From positions 2,336,501 through 2,400,500 of the forward strand of contig NZ_CP022222.1 in assembly GCF_009930815.1 (NCBI RefSeq): a stretch of DNA of 64,000 bases, in the 5' to 3' direction. Positions 29,793 through 39,446 of the stretch are shown here, one piece after another. The DNA comes from Bradyrhizobium sp. CCBAU 051011. GTDB lineage: Bacteria; Pseudomonadota; Alphaproteobacteria; Rhizobiales; Xanthobacteraceae. Made by a program: the position numbers and the translations under genes. Below the pieces are notes generated by a model, which did not search any database, was not told the origin of the DNA, and worked only from the letters and a program-made list of their open reading frames with translations. Position 1 is the first letter of the stretch. Each line of letters opens with the position of its first letter.

Positions 29793-32700
29793 TCACGCCG
29801 AGATGATGGATGCCAGCTCGGCCTCCAGCGCGGGGGCCGGAATCTCCATTAATTCAGAGGTTTCGGTCCACAGCAGCGCGGTGCGGATCGGGAGCTGGGG
29901 ATAAAGCTTGCCGAGCGCCGCCCGGTACAGCGCGAGCTGGCGGACATAGTCCCGCGGCGCCTCCTCCGGCCGGCTCGGCGGGGTATGGTTGGTCTTGAAA
30001 TCGACGATCAGGACCTCGCTGTCCGTGACCACGAGGCGGTCGATCTGCCCGGACACCAGCGCCGGACGCCCGCCCGGCCGCTCCAGCCGCCCGACGATCG
30101 AGACCTCGGCGCGGCTGCCCGGGGCAAACACGGGCGCAAAGCGTGCCTCCGCGATCAGGGCCAGCGTGCTTTCGGCGAGCTGCTGCCGCTCCTCCGCGGT
30201 CCAGCCATCGGCATTGCGGGCCAGATAGGCCAGCGCGGCCTCGCGGCGGCGTTCGACGGCGACGTCGGGCAGGGATTGCAGCAGCCGGTGGACCAGCGTG
30301 CCGCGCTGCAGGGCGCGGGCGCGCTGCATGAGCGATTCGGCCGTCCGTACCGGCTGGTGCCCGCTGTCCGCGGGGTCGGAAGGGCGCAGCAGGCTTCCCG
30401 GCGAAATTTCAGGCTGTGCCGGGGTCAGCAGCCAGCTCGGCAGAACGATCGGCGCCGTCGAGGACGGCGTGGCAGCCGGAGCGGCCGATGGCGCAGTCTC
30501 CTCAGGGCGCGCATAGCGCTTCACGCGGCCGGCGGTCGTTTCGATCTCCTGAAGCTGCAATCCGGAACCGGCGAGCCCCTTGGTGATCAGATCGTACCAG
30601 GACAACGGCCGGACGCTCTTCATGTTGCCGGGCATGCAGCCGCCGACGACAAGGCGGTCCGCCGCGCGCGTCATCGCGACATAGAGCAGGCGGCGGTATT
30701 CATCCTCGGTATCGCCGATCATCGCCGCGCGGGCCGCGACGACGGCCGGCGGATCCTCGGCCTTGCGGCCGGCCCAGACCACGACACCTGGTGCATGCGG
30801 ATCGGCATTGCCTACCGGCAGGTTGATCAGCTTCAGCCGCTGCGTATCCGAAGGCGAGGTCGTGGTATCAACCAGGAACACGACGGAAGCCTCCAGGCCC
30901 TTGGCGCCGTGCACGGTCATGACGCGGACCTCATCGCGCGAAATCTCCATGTCGCGCTTCACCTCGAGGTCGGCCGTGCGGAGCCACGCCATAAAGCCCT
31001 GCAGCGAGGCCGGCGCCTTGCGCTCGTAGTTCAGCGCCAGCTCCAGAAACTCATCGAGCGCGTCGTTGGCCTCGTGTCCGAGCCGCCGCAGGATTTGCGC
31101 GCGGCCGCCGTCGCCGCCGAGCAGCCAGGCATAGAACGCAAACGGCGTTTCGCTGGCAAAGCGACGCTCGCACTGCTCGAGCCGCCACAGCGCGTCGCGT
31201 AAGCGGCCGTCGGTCGGCGCGCGCGCGGTCAATGCGGCGCGGAGCGATCCCTTGCGCTGCCAGGCGATCTTGAACAGGTCGTCGTCGTCGAGTCCGAACA
31301 GCGGGCTCTTCAGCGCCACCGCCAGCGCCAGATCGTCCTGCGGCAGCAGGAGCGCGTCGGCGAGGTTCATCAGGTCGATGATTGCGATGTGCTCGGTCAG
31401 CTTGAGGCGGTCGGCGCCGGCGACCGGGATGCCGGCATGCTTCAGCGCCTGGATCACGGCGTCGAACGCGTTGCCGCGCCGGCGCACCAGCACCAGCATG
31501 TCGCCATAGCGCAGCGGCCGGCGGTCGCCCTTGCTGCCGGTCATGGCGCGACTGGCCACCAGCGCCTTGATCTCGGCCTGGATGCGCCGGGCCAGCTTCA
31601 CTTCGGGGCTGGTCGCGGCAACGCCGTCGAACGGCGCGCGCCAGCCTTCGATGTCCTGCCGGTCGTCGGCTTCCGCGAGTTCCCAGAGATCGATCTGGCT
31701 CGGGCCAGCGTCGGCCAGCGCGTGATGGATCGGATTGCCGATATCGACCGCATGAATGCTGCGAAAGATATCCTGCTCGCGAAACACCTGGTCGACCGCA
31801 TGCAGAATCGCCGGTCCCGAGCGGAACGAATAGGTAAACGATACTGGGTCGAACTTCAGCCCGGCACCCTCGAACTTCCGCTGAAGTGCGCGGCGGCGCA
31901 GGTCGAACTCGCGCGGGGCCGCGCCCTGGAACGAAAAGATCGACTGCTTCTCGTCGCCGACCGCGAACACCGTTCGGACCACGCCGTCGCGTGCGCCCGC
32001 GCCCGAGGTGAATTCGGAGATGATGTGCGCGACGATGTCCCATTGCCGGGGGCTGGTATCCTGCGCCTCGTCGATCAGCACATGGTCGACGCCGCGGTCG
32101 AGCTTGTAATGCACCCAGCCCGAGGAAACGCGGTCGAGCATGGCCAGCGTCTTGTCGATCAGGTCGTCATAGTCGAGCAGGCCGCGCTCCTGCTTCTCGC
32201 GGCGATAGTTCGCGGCCGCCGCGGTCGCGATATAGAGCAAGGCCTCGGTGCGGTCTCGGGCGACGACGGCGCGGCGGCGTTCGATCAGCGGGCCAAGGCG
32301 GCGAGCTTCCGATTCGAACAAGCGTCCAACGGCTGGATTGTCCCGCGCAAAATTCTTCGTCACCACGGATTTGCGCGGCGTGCGGTCAGCGTCGGTGAGA
32401 AACACGCAGAGATACTCTTCCACCTGGGCTGCGCCGGAAAACATCAACGCTGCGCGAAGCTGTGCGGCCTGGCTCTGATCGGTTTTGCTTCCGCTATCCA
32501 GTGCAGACGCGACTTCCTGCCAGCATGATCGCGGCAGGTTCGGTCCGTCCAATATCTCGCGCTCGACATCCTCGATGCGATCATCGGGAGCGACGCCGAG
32601 CGCCGCCGAAATCTGCGCCGCGGCGGCCTGCGCGCTCCCGGCGGCATCCGTCCAGGCCATGAAATGGTCGCGGCTGAGACAGGCCTCGCGCACCACTTCC

Positions 32701-33290
32701 TTGAAGGTGACGTCGGCGGCGCTTGCCATCGCCGTCATCAGTGCGCGTCCGGTGGCGCTGTCGGGATTGCGTGAAGCCTCGAGAAAAACGGCGAGATTGG
32801 CGCGCTCCATCATCTCGTTCTGGTCGCGGTCGTCGAGCACGGCGAAGCGCGCCGGCACGTTGGCCTCGAACGGGAACTGCTGCAGCAGCCGCGTGCACAG
32901 CGCGTGGATGGTCTGCACCTTCAGCCCGCCCGGCGTCTCCAGCGCGCAGGCGAACAGTTTGCGCGCCGACTTGCGCAAACGCACACTGGGATGGGGAATG
33001 CCGGCCTCGCGGATCGCCGCGTCCAGTGCGTCGTCGTCGAGCGTCACCCAATGGCCCAGCGTGGTGAACACGCGCTCAGCCATGTTGGCGGCGGCTGCTT
33101 TGGTGAAGGTGATGCAGAGGATCTTTTCCGGCGCCACGCCGTCGAGCAGCAGCCGGATCACCCGCTGCACCAGCACATGGGTCTTGCCGGAGCCCGCATT
33201 CGCCGAAACGAAAGCGGAAGCTGCCGGATCGGACGCGCGCGCTTGGGTAGCGCGAACCGCGTCGGGGATGATGCGCCGAGCCTTCACCAT
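29793..33290 (-). CDS. addA: Double-strand break repair helicase-nuclease AddA
   Basis: 1165 residues from the ATG at 33290; it overlaps the addB stop by 7 bases. AddAB is the RecBCD equivalent: it unwinds and trims double-strand ends for RecA loading. UvrD-like helicase with Walker A NAGSGKT (31-37), Walker B LIDEAQDTSPRQW, FAVGDEKQSIFSFQGA, and motif V/VI elements VMTVHGAKGLEASVVFLVD and YVAMTRAADRLVVGG. The C-terminal RecB-type nuclease domain shows GQIDRLVVTDSEVLIVDFKT, supplying the Asp and Asp-x-Lys metal residues. Confidence 0.97.
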   Translation of the reverse strand: MVKARRIIPDAVRATQARASDPAASAFVSANAGSGKTHVLVQRVIRLLLDGVAPEKILCITFTKAAAANMAERVFTTLGHWVTLDDDALDAAIREAGIPHPSVRLRKSARKLFACALETPGGLKVQTIHALCTRLLQQFPFEANVPARFAVLDDRDQNEMMERANLAVFLEASRNPDSATGRALMTAMASAADVTFKEVVREACLSRDHFMAWTDAAGSAQAAAAQISAALGVAPDDRIEDVEREILDGPNLPRSCWQEVASALDSGSKTDQSQAAQLRAALMFSGAAQVEEYLCVFLTDADRTPRKSVVTKNFARDNPAVGRLFESEARRLGPLIERRRAVVARDRTEALLYIATAAAANYRREKQERGLLDYDDLIDKTLAMLDRVSSGWVHYKLDRGVDHVLIDEAQDTSPRQWDIVAHIISEFTSGAGARDGVVRTVFAVGDEKQSIFSFQGAAPREFDLRRRALQRKFEGAGLKFDPVSFTYSFRSGPAILHAVDQVFREQDIFRSIHAVDIGNPIHHALADAGPSQIDLWELAEADDRQDIEGWRAPFDGVAATSPEVKLARRIQAEIKALVASRAMTGSKGDRRPLRYGDMLVLVRRRGNAFDAVIQALKHAGIPVAGADRLKLTEHIAIIDLMNLADALLLPQDDLALAVALKSPLFGLDDDDLFKIAWQRKGSLRAALTARAPTDGRLRDALWRLEQCERRFASETPFAFYAWLLGGDGGRAQILRRLGHEANDALDEFLELALNYERKAPASLQGFMAWLRTADLEVKRDMEISRDEVRVMTVHGAKGLEASVVFLVDTTTSPSDTQRLKLINLPVGNADPHAPGVVVWAGRKAEDPPAVVAARAAMIGDTEDEYRRLLYVAMTRAADRLVVGGCMPGNMKSVRPLSWYDLITKGLAGSGLQLQEIETTAGRVKRYARPEETAPSAAPAATPSSTAPIVLPSWLLTPAQPEISPGSLLRPSDPADSGHQPVRTAESLMQRARALQRGTLVHRLLQSLPDVAVERRREAALAYLARNADGWTAEERQQLAESTLALIAEARFAPVFAPGSRAEVSIVGRLERPGGRPALVSGQIDRLVVTDSEVLIVDFKTNHTPPSRPEEAPRDYVRQLALYRAALGKLYPQLPIRTALLWTETSELMEIPAPALEAELASIISA

Positions 33291-36200
33291 TCCTCGATCC
33301 CCAGGCCGCCGGCCGCCGACCATTCCTTGATCCGGGCGAGATCGTCATAGGCGCCGTAGCGGTTCGACCACATCGACAGGTTCAGCGAGGTGTAGGCGGT
33401 CTCCTCGTTTTCGAATTTGCGGATCAGCGCTTCAAGCTGCTCGCGGGCGTAGTCGGCCGCCTCGTCCGGCCGCTGCGGCGTATCGTTGTTCCTGATCTTC
33501 AGCTCCAGCGAGCGGTGCTCGCCGGGCGGATTGTTGCCGCTGAGGCGGACATAGACGAGCTCGCCGACGGAGGAGCCGGCGTCGATGTTCTCAAAGCCGC
33601 CTTCGCGCAGGATCGCGGCCTCCAGCGTCAGTTGCGGCGACAGGCCCATCCGCACCTGCTTACCCGTAGGCGGCTGGCCGGTCTTGTAATCGAGGATCGC
33701 AAAGCTGCCGTCATGGCGCTGCTCGATTCGGTCGGCGCGCGCCGACAGGGTGAAGATCCGCTCGTTGTCGAGCGGGATCTTGATCTCGCCTTTGATCTCG
33801 GCGGCAATTTTTTCGATGTCCTCGCGCCGCGCCTCTTCCCAATCCGCAAACCAGGTGGCGATGCGCTGAAACCGCGGCCACCACAGCGCCCGCGCCTCGG
33901 GCCGTTCCATCAGTGGTGCAAAGAATTTCTCGCCGATGCCGCGCAGCACCAGCGCGGGCTGCGGGGGCAGGGTGTCGGCAAATTTCTGCGTGAATTCGCC
34001 GAGTGCATCGTGGATGGCCGAGCCGCGATCGGCCGCCGACAGCGGCATGTCGACGGGATCGAGCGGATCGAGCCGCAGAATATATTTCGCGTAGATCGTA
34101 TAGGGATCGCGCAGCCAGTCCTCGATCGCCGTGACCGACAGTTTGAGCGGCCGCGTCTCGACCGGCGGCTTCGGTGCGGGCTGCGCGATCGGTTCGACCG
34201 CGTCGGGCTGATCGAGTTCGGCAGCGAAGCGGACGTAATTATCGCCGGCCCTTCTGGCCTCTTCCCAGCGCGCTTCGCCCGCCACCGCCTCCAGCCGGTG
34301 CAGGAAGCGCGAGGCGACCGCCGGCGCGCCGCCGACCTTGGCCGAATGGGTCAGGATCACGTCGTCCATTCCCAATAATTGCGCGAAGTCGTGCGCGGAG
34401 AGGCCGATGCGCCGCTCCGGCAGGTCGAGGCCAAGCTCGTGGCGCATCGGCCGGCTGAGCCAGGGATCGACCCGCGGCGCCGGCGGCCACACGCCCTCGA
34501 CCAGCCCGCCGAGGATGACGCGGTCGGATTCGGTGAGCCGTGCTTCGAGCTGGCCGTAGATCTGTAACTGCGCGTCGGCCTGCTCCGGCCGTCGCACCAT
34601 GCGATCGGCATAGGCGGTCTGAAACACCTCGGGGTAATCGCCGAGCTGGACCATCAGGCCGCTCGGCTTCTGCTCGGCGAGCAGATCGTCGAACGCCGCT
34701 GACAGCGCCGATCCCTGGGCCTCCTCGAAGGCTACGGCCACGCCGTTCTGATCTGACGACAATGCAAGCAGGATCTCGCGATGGCGTACCGCGAGCTCGG
34801 CGAAATCGTACGGCTTTGACGAGCCCATGACTTCCAGCGGCGACAGTGCCTTCTGCAGCGATGCGATCAACGCTTGGGCCTGATCGAGTTCGTCATCCTT
34901 CAATTTTGCGCGCGGCTCGGAAGCGTGAAGCGAAGAAGTCTCCTTGCGCCGGAGCTTTCCGAGCTCAACGCGGAAACGGTCGAAGTCGCGCGCAAGGCCA
35001 CTCGTTCCCGCTTGCGGCCGGGTGCCGCGCAGCAGCGCCAGTTCGAGAGTCTCGATGGCGTGCCTGAACGCGCCGGATGCGCCGCCTAGCCGGAACAGCG
35101 GATGCTTCAATAGCGCCAGCAGCGTCGGCGGTTCCAGTCCCTTGGCGACGGCTTCCGCGGCGAGGCGCGCAAAAATGCCGCTCGGCGTGTCCATCAGCGC
35201 GTCACCGCCGGAATCGTCAAATTCAAGATTCCAGCGCCTCAGCGCCGCCATCACCCGCCGCGCCAGCGCGCGATCCGGCGTCACCAGCGCCGCCGATTTG
35301 TTGAGGTGCCGCGCCTCGCGCATCGCTACCGCAATCGCCAGCGCTTCCATCTCCGAGCTGGGCGCCTCGACGACGGCCAGCTTCGTCATGCCGGCGGCGA
35401 TCCGTTGCGATACATCCGGCTGCGCCAGCCGATCATGCCATTGCTCGGTCGCCGTCGACGGCCGCATCGTCTCCGACATCAGCACCTCGCGGCCCTGTTG
35501 TGCCGGCGTGCCCAGTATTTCGACGTCGCTCCGCTTGATGCCAAAACGATCCAGCAATCCCTGCATCGCGAATTGCGGATGGTTCGAGGAGGGCTGGGTG
35601 GTGAACTTGCCCTGCGCGTCCCGGATGCCGCCGATCGTCTGCCAGGCCTCCTCGTCGAGATCGGTGTCGAGCCCGGGCAGCACCACCGCGCCATGTTTGA
35701 GGCCCGCCACGGCTGTGAGGAATTTCGCGGTCGCGGGCATCGAACCCGTCGAACCTGCGGCAACTATGGGTCCTTCATGATACGCGGTCAGGCGCGCAGC
35801 TTCCGCCTCGATCAGGCGGTCGCGGCGTTCGGCGGGTTCGATCCTGCCGATTTCCTTCAAATGCTCCGGCCATGCCTTGCGCGCGATGCGCAGGAACTCC
35901 AGCGAATGCTGCCAGTATTTGTCGAACTGGTCGGGCACCAGCCTGTCGAGCGCTTCCCAGGCGACGCCGCGCGTCACCATGTCGTCCATCAGCCGCGCCA
36001 GATCGCCGGCCAGCGCCAGCGTCGAGGCCGGGCCGCCGACCACGAGCGGCGCCGACACCGGGCTCTTGGCCCAGGCCGCCACCAGATGCGCCAGCGTCAG
36101 TCGGCGCTCCAACTCACCGAGCCGTGGCGGAATGTCGAGCGGCGCCACGCCGCTGAATTGTTCGGAGCCTTCCGCAAACGCCAGCTCGTCCTCGTCGATG

Positions 36201-36430
36201 TCGCCGAGCGCCACGATGCGCGGCAGGATCGCGGCATCGGTCTTCAGCTCATCGAGAAAGATCTCCCGCGCCAGCCGCCCGGCGCGCCGGGTCGGCAGAT
36301 AAAGCGTCGCGCGCGCGAGATTGAGCGGATCCTTGCGCGCCTCGAATCCCCCAACCAGCCGGCCGTCGACCAGCGCCGCGATGACGGTGCGCAGGAACGG
36401 CACGGAGAGGGGAACGCTGAAAATGCGCAT
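33284..36430 (-). CDS. addB: Double-strand break repair protein AddB, alphaproteobacterial type
   Basis: 1048 residues. Partner nuclease of AddA. The N-terminal helicase-like domain lacks a Walker A (the corresponding segment reads YLPTRRAGRLAREIFLDEL), as in alphaproteobacterial AddB. The C-terminal PD-(D/E)xK nuclease has RGSAIHDALGEF and SFAILDYKTGQPP. I found no cysteine in the translation, so the four-cysteine iron-sulfur staple of Bacillus AddB is absent. Upstream is a 228-base gap to murU. Confidence 0.95.
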   Translation of the reverse strand: MRIFSVPLSVPFLRTVIAALVDGRLVGGFEARKDPLNLARATLYLPTRRAGRLAREIFLDELKTDAAILPRIVALGDIDEDELAFAEGSEQFSGVAPLDIPPRLGELERRLTLAHLVAAWAKSPVSAPLVVGGPASTLALAGDLARLMDDMVTRGVAWEALDRLVPDQFDKYWQHSLEFLRIARKAWPEHLKEIGRIEPAERRDRLIEAEAARLTAYHEGPIVAAGSTGSMPATAKFLTAVAGLKHGAVVLPGLDTDLDEEAWQTIGGIRDAQGKFTTQPSSNHPQFAMQGLLDRFGIKRSDVEILGTPAQQGREVLMSETMRPSTATEQWHDRLAQPDVSQRIAAGMTKLAVVEAPSSEMEALAIAVAMREARHLNKSAALVTPDRALARRVMAALRRWNLEFDDSGGDALMDTPSGIFARLAAEAVAKGLEPPTLLALLKHPLFRLGGASGAFRHAIETLELALLRGTRPQAGTSGLARDFDRFRVELGKLRRKETSSLHASEPRAKLKDDELDQAQALIASLQKALSPLEVMGSSKPYDFAELAVRHREILLALSSDQNGVAVAFEEAQGSALSAAFDDLLAEQKPSGLMVQLGDYPEVFQTAYADRMVRRPEQADAQLQIYGQLEARLTESDRVILGGLVEGVWPPAPRVDPWLSRPMRHELGLDLPERRIGLSAHDFAQLLGMDDVILTHSAKVGGAPAVASRFLHRLEAVAGEARWEEARRAGDNYVRFAAELDQPDAVEPIAQPAPKPPVETRPLKLSVTAIEDWLRDPYTIYAKYILRLDPLDPVDMPLSAADRGSAIHDALGEFTQKFADTLPPQPALVLRGIGEKFFAPLMERPEARALWWPRFQRIATWFADWEEARREDIEKIAAEIKGEIKIPLDNERIFTLSARADRIEQRHDGSFAILDYKTGQPPTGKQVRMGLSPQLTLEAAILREGGFENIDAGSSVGELVYVRLSGNNPPGEHRSLELKIRNNDTPQRPDEAADYAREQLEALIRKFENEETAYTSLNLSMWSNRYGAYDDLARIKEWSAAGGLGIEEW

Positions 36431-36658
36431 GAGCTTCCTGATTCGAGGTCAGGCGCCAATATAGGCAGCGATGAGGGAGAGGTCATGCGGGTGAGGGCGG
36501 CGTCCCCGCTACTCACTGCCATCCGGGCCCATTCTACTTTGCATGGGGTTGTTTTCGAGATTTTTGTCTGAGCCTTGCGGCGGACGGCGTTCCCGGGCAC
36601 GCATCGCGGATGCGTCCCGCCGACGGCGGATCGGTTCGAACCCCGGTCCAGCGCAGGA

Positions 36659-37381
36659 TCAGGCCACGCTTTCCAAAAACGCTTCTTCCGCGGCCTGCAC
36701 CGCGTCGGGGGTTCCGACGTGCATCCAGACGCCATCGAGCCGCAGCCCGAACAGCCGCTCCTGCTCGTTGGCGCGGTCGAACATCCTGGTCAGCGAGAAC
36801 TCGCCAGTGGGTGCGTCCGCAAACAGCGACGGCGACATGATCGCTGCACCGGCATAGACGAACGGGACCACCTGATGTTCGCGCCGCTTGCGCAGCGCGC
36901 CGTCCGGCAGCATGGCGTAGTCGCCGCGGCCGGCATAGCCGATGCTGCTCGTGGTCGGCGCCATCAACAGCAGGATATCCATCCGTGCGGGGTCGAAGGT
37001 TTCGGCGAGCCGCTCCAGATTGGGCCGCACGCCATCGATCCACATCGTGTCGGCGTTGAGGTGGAAGAACGGCTCCGTGCCGAGCAGCGGCAGCGCCTTA
37101 ACCACCGCGCCGCCGGTGCCGAGCACCTCGTCGCGCTCGTCGGAAATGATGATACGGGGACGCTTGCGGCCCGCGGTGTGCCGGATGATCTGGTCGGGCA
37201 GATAGTGCACGTTGACCACGGCTTCGGCGACACCGGCTCCGGCGAGCTTGTCGAGCACGTGATCGAGCAGTGGCTGGCCGGCCACGCTCACCAGCGGCTT
37301 CGGCATGTGGTCGGTCAGCGGGCGCATGCGCAAGCCGAGACCGGCGGCAAGGACCATGGCTTTGGTGGGCGTAACGGACAT
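36659..37381 (-). CDS. murU: MurU-like sugar-1-phosphate nucleotidyltransferase
   Basis: 240 residues from the ATG at 37381 (MSVTPTKAMVLAAGLGLRMR); starts at 37402 and 37453 are open but less family-like. The nucleotide-binding signature is LAAGLGLRMRPLTDHMPKPL, followed by LGTGGAVVKALPLLG and HLNADTMW. In Pseudomonas and Caulobacter, MurU makes UDP-MurNAc from MurNAc-1-phosphate made by AmgK, recycling cell wall around the fosfomycin-sensitive MurA step. An AmgK-like kinase domain is encoded just upstream, which supports this over other NTP transferases. Confidence 0.88.
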   Translation of the reverse strand: MSVTPTKAMVLAAGLGLRMRPLTDHMPKPLVSVAGQPLLDHVLDKLAGAGVAEAVVNVHYLPDQIIRHTAGRKRPRIIISDERDEVLGTGGAVVKALPLLGTEPFFHLNADTMWIDGVRPNLERLAETFDPARMDILLLMAPTTSSIGYAGRGDYAMLPDGALRKRREHQVVPFVYAGAAIMSPSLFADAPTGEFSLTRMFDRANEQERLFGLRLDGVWMHVGTPDAVQAAEEAFLESVA

Positions 37382-37509
37382 TTTCGGAGCTTCTCGAACC
37401 ATCAAATCACGCCGCGGAGCATACCACGGCGATTCGCTTGAACCAGCAACCATGAGGCCTTAGTGGCCGCACATGACGGCCGTACGACGGCCACAGGCGC
37501 TGTCCAAAC

Positions 37510-37833
37510 TCAGGCTTCGGCGTCCTCGGCCCCGCGCTTGGCCGCCTTCTTTTTCTTGTCGCCCTGTTTCAGGAAATTGACGCCGATCTGGTCGCCATTG
37601 ACCCAGGCCAGTTCGCAGCGCCGATAGGCCAGCCCGGTGGACGACAGCAGCAGGAAGAATTCCTTCAGATGCAGACCCTCGACCGAACCTTCGACCGTCA
37701 GCTTGGCGCCGGTCTCGGAGACGTCTTCCATCACGCAATCACGCCGCCAGGTGCCGTCGATTCCCATCATGTGCGCTGCAAAGCCGCGCTCGAATACGAC
37801 TCGATCTCCCCGGCGCCGTTCCGCCCCCGCCAT
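37510..37833 (-). CDS. PilZ domain protein
   Basis: 107 residues, essentially a single PilZ domain. The c-di-GMP-binding motifs are present in usual form: the RxxxR-type RRRGDRVVFERG at the start and ME-D-VSETGAKLTVEG (D/N-x-S-x-x-G). A lysine-rich tail (GDKKKKAAKRG) follows. It sits between the tsaE-amgK fusion gene (92-base gap) and murU (128 bases) on the same strand, so c-di-GMP could be linked to cell-wall recycling or division; that is inference. Confidence 0.87.
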   Translation of the reverse strand: MAGAERRRGDRVVFERGFAAHMMGIDGTWRRDCVMEDVSETGAKLTVEGSVEGLHLKEFFLLLSSTGLAYRRCELAWVNGDQIGVNFLKQGDKKKKAAKRGAEDAEA

Positions 37834-37925
37834 GGCTGTCTTCCTGTTTCAAAAACCGGCTTACGCCATGGCTGCACAGCATGGCGGGTTCCAGATTAGA
37901 TGCGGGTTGGCTAACAGGAGGTAAA

Positions 37926-39446
37926 TCAGGGCAGTGGCGGCGGCACGTTGGCGGCATACCATTCGCGAAACGCCGCCAATGCCGGATGCGCCAGCGAGCG
38001 GTTCAAATAGGTCCAGATCCGCGGCTGATGGCGCAGATATTGCGGCTTGCCGTCGCGCCGGTTGAGCCGGGCGAAGGTGCCGAGCAGGCGCGTATTCCGC
38101 TGCGCCGACATGATGGCATAAAGTTCGGCGAAGCTGGCCGGGTCGAACTGACTGTCCGTCGCGCGCCGCGCCTTGATGTAGCGGGTCAAGAGCGACAGCT
38201 CGAGCTGTTCGGGAACGTCGAGCCGCGCGTCCTGCAATAGCGACACCAGATCGTAGGCGGCGGGGCCGATCACGGCATCCTGAAAGTCGATGATGCCGAC
38301 GCGCAAAATCCCGGTGCGCTCACCGAGCCAGATGATGTTGGGCGAATGAAAGTCCCGCATCACCCAGGTTCGCGGCGCAGCCGCTGGCTTTTCCAGCAGC
38401 GTTCGCCACATCGCGATGAACTGGTCGCGTTGTTCCTGGCTCACCTCAGCGCCGCGATCTGGCAGATACCATTCGAGCATCAGCCCGATCTCGACCAGCC
38501 ACGCATCGATATCGTAGCGCGGAATATCGTAGGAAGCCCGCGGCGCCAGCGGGGCCGTTTCCGGCAGGGCTTCGCGGTGCAACGCCGCGAGCATGTCGGT
38601 CGCCGCCTCATAGCGCTCGGCGATCGGCCGCGGCGGGTCGCCTTCGATGATGCCGGCGCTGCCGAAATCCTCGGTGATCAGGAATCCGGATTCGAGATCG
38701 GCATGGCGGATCGCAGGCGCCGAGAAGCCGTGAGCGCGCAGGCCATTGTCGATCGCGACGAACGGCTTGACGTCCTCGGCGAGATGAACGGCCGCGCTAT
38801 AGGACTTGCCGCCATAGATCGCAGGGCCGTCCGGACGGCGCGGCGAATTCATCAGGATCGACGTGCCGTCTTTGTCGATCAGGCGTGCATAGGAGCGCGT
38901 CGAGGCATCGCCGGGCATGCGCTCACGCGCGGCATTCAGAAAGCCGGCGTCTTCGAGAAATTTTCGCAAAGCCTTCAGCCGCGCCACCTGCGCCGCCGCC
39001 TTGCCGTAGCCGGTGATCTCGGCGGCGCGGGCGGCGGAGCCGAGCGCGGGACGATGGCTGAAGGCGATATCGATGCGGTCTTCGGGCAGCGCATCGGGGG
39101 CGCGCTCCGGCCATTCGATCAGCGCCAGCGTGCCCTCGGGCAACGGCGATAACCCGATTTCCTCCAGCTCGCTCGCATCGTTGATGCGGTAGAGATCGGC
39201 GTGCAGAAGCGGAAACGGCTGGTCGTAGTTCTGCGCCAGCGTGAATGTTGGGCTTGGTACTTCCAGCGCAGGATCATCGGCGAGATAGCGGATCATGGCG
39301 CGCGCGGCGGCCGTTTTCCCCGCGCCGAGATCGCCGGAGAGCGTGATGACGTCACCCGGGCCGACCAGCAGCGCGAGGTCGGCCATCAGATGCGCCGTCG
39401 CTGCCTCATTTGCCAGCGCCGCCGTGAATGTTGTCGGGGCGGTCAT
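37926..39446 (-). CDS. Bifunctional TsaE (t6A ATPase) - AmgK-like sugar kinase fusion
   Basis: 506 residues. Residues 1 to about 155 are TsaE, the ATPase for N6-threonylcarbamoyladenosine at tRNA position 37: Walker A GDLGAGKT at 38-45, then EVPSPTFTLAQNYD, HADLYRI and ALIEWPER. From about 165 to the end is an aminoglycoside-phosphotransferase-fold kinase with GDASTRSYARL, catalytic Asp365 in WVMRDFHSPNI, and GIIDFQDAVIGPAAYDLVSL. This matches AmgK, the MurNAc/GlcNAc anomeric kinase that feeds MurU. Its start overlaps the divL stop (ATGA). Confidence 0.92.
   Translation of the reverse strand: MTAPTTFTAALANEAATAHLMADLALLVGPGDVITLSGDLGAGKTAAARAMIRYLADDPALEVPSPTFTLAQNYDQPFPLLHADLYRINDASELEEIGLSPLPEGTLALIEWPERAPDALPEDRIDIAFSHRPALGSAARAAEITGYGKAAAQVARLKALRKFLEDAGFLNAARERMPGDASTRSYARLIDKDGTSILMNSPRRPDGPAIYGGKSYSAAVHLAEDVKPFVAIDNGLRAHGFSAPAIRHADLESGFLITEDFGSAGIIEGDPPRPIAERYEAATDMLAALHREALPETAPLAPRASYDIPRYDIDAWLVEIGLMLEWYLPDRGAEVSQEQRDQFIAMWRTLLEKPAAAPRTWVMRDFHSPNIIWLGERTGILRVGIIDFQDAVIGPAAYDLVSLLQDARLDVPEQLELSLLTRYIKARRATDSQFDPASFAELYAIMSAQRNTRLLGTFARLNRRDGKPQYLRHQPRIWTYLNRSLAHPALAAFREWYAANVPPPLP

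Noticed and set aside
29985..31202. 405-codon open frame on the plus strand opposite addA
   Set aside because: Shadow of addA caused by high GC. Composition is Arg/Gly/Ala/His-rich without domains, and no ribosome site is present.
35306..36571. 421-codon open frame on the plus strand opposite addB
   Set aside because: Same kind of antisense shadow; addB on the other strand has clear family motifs throughout.
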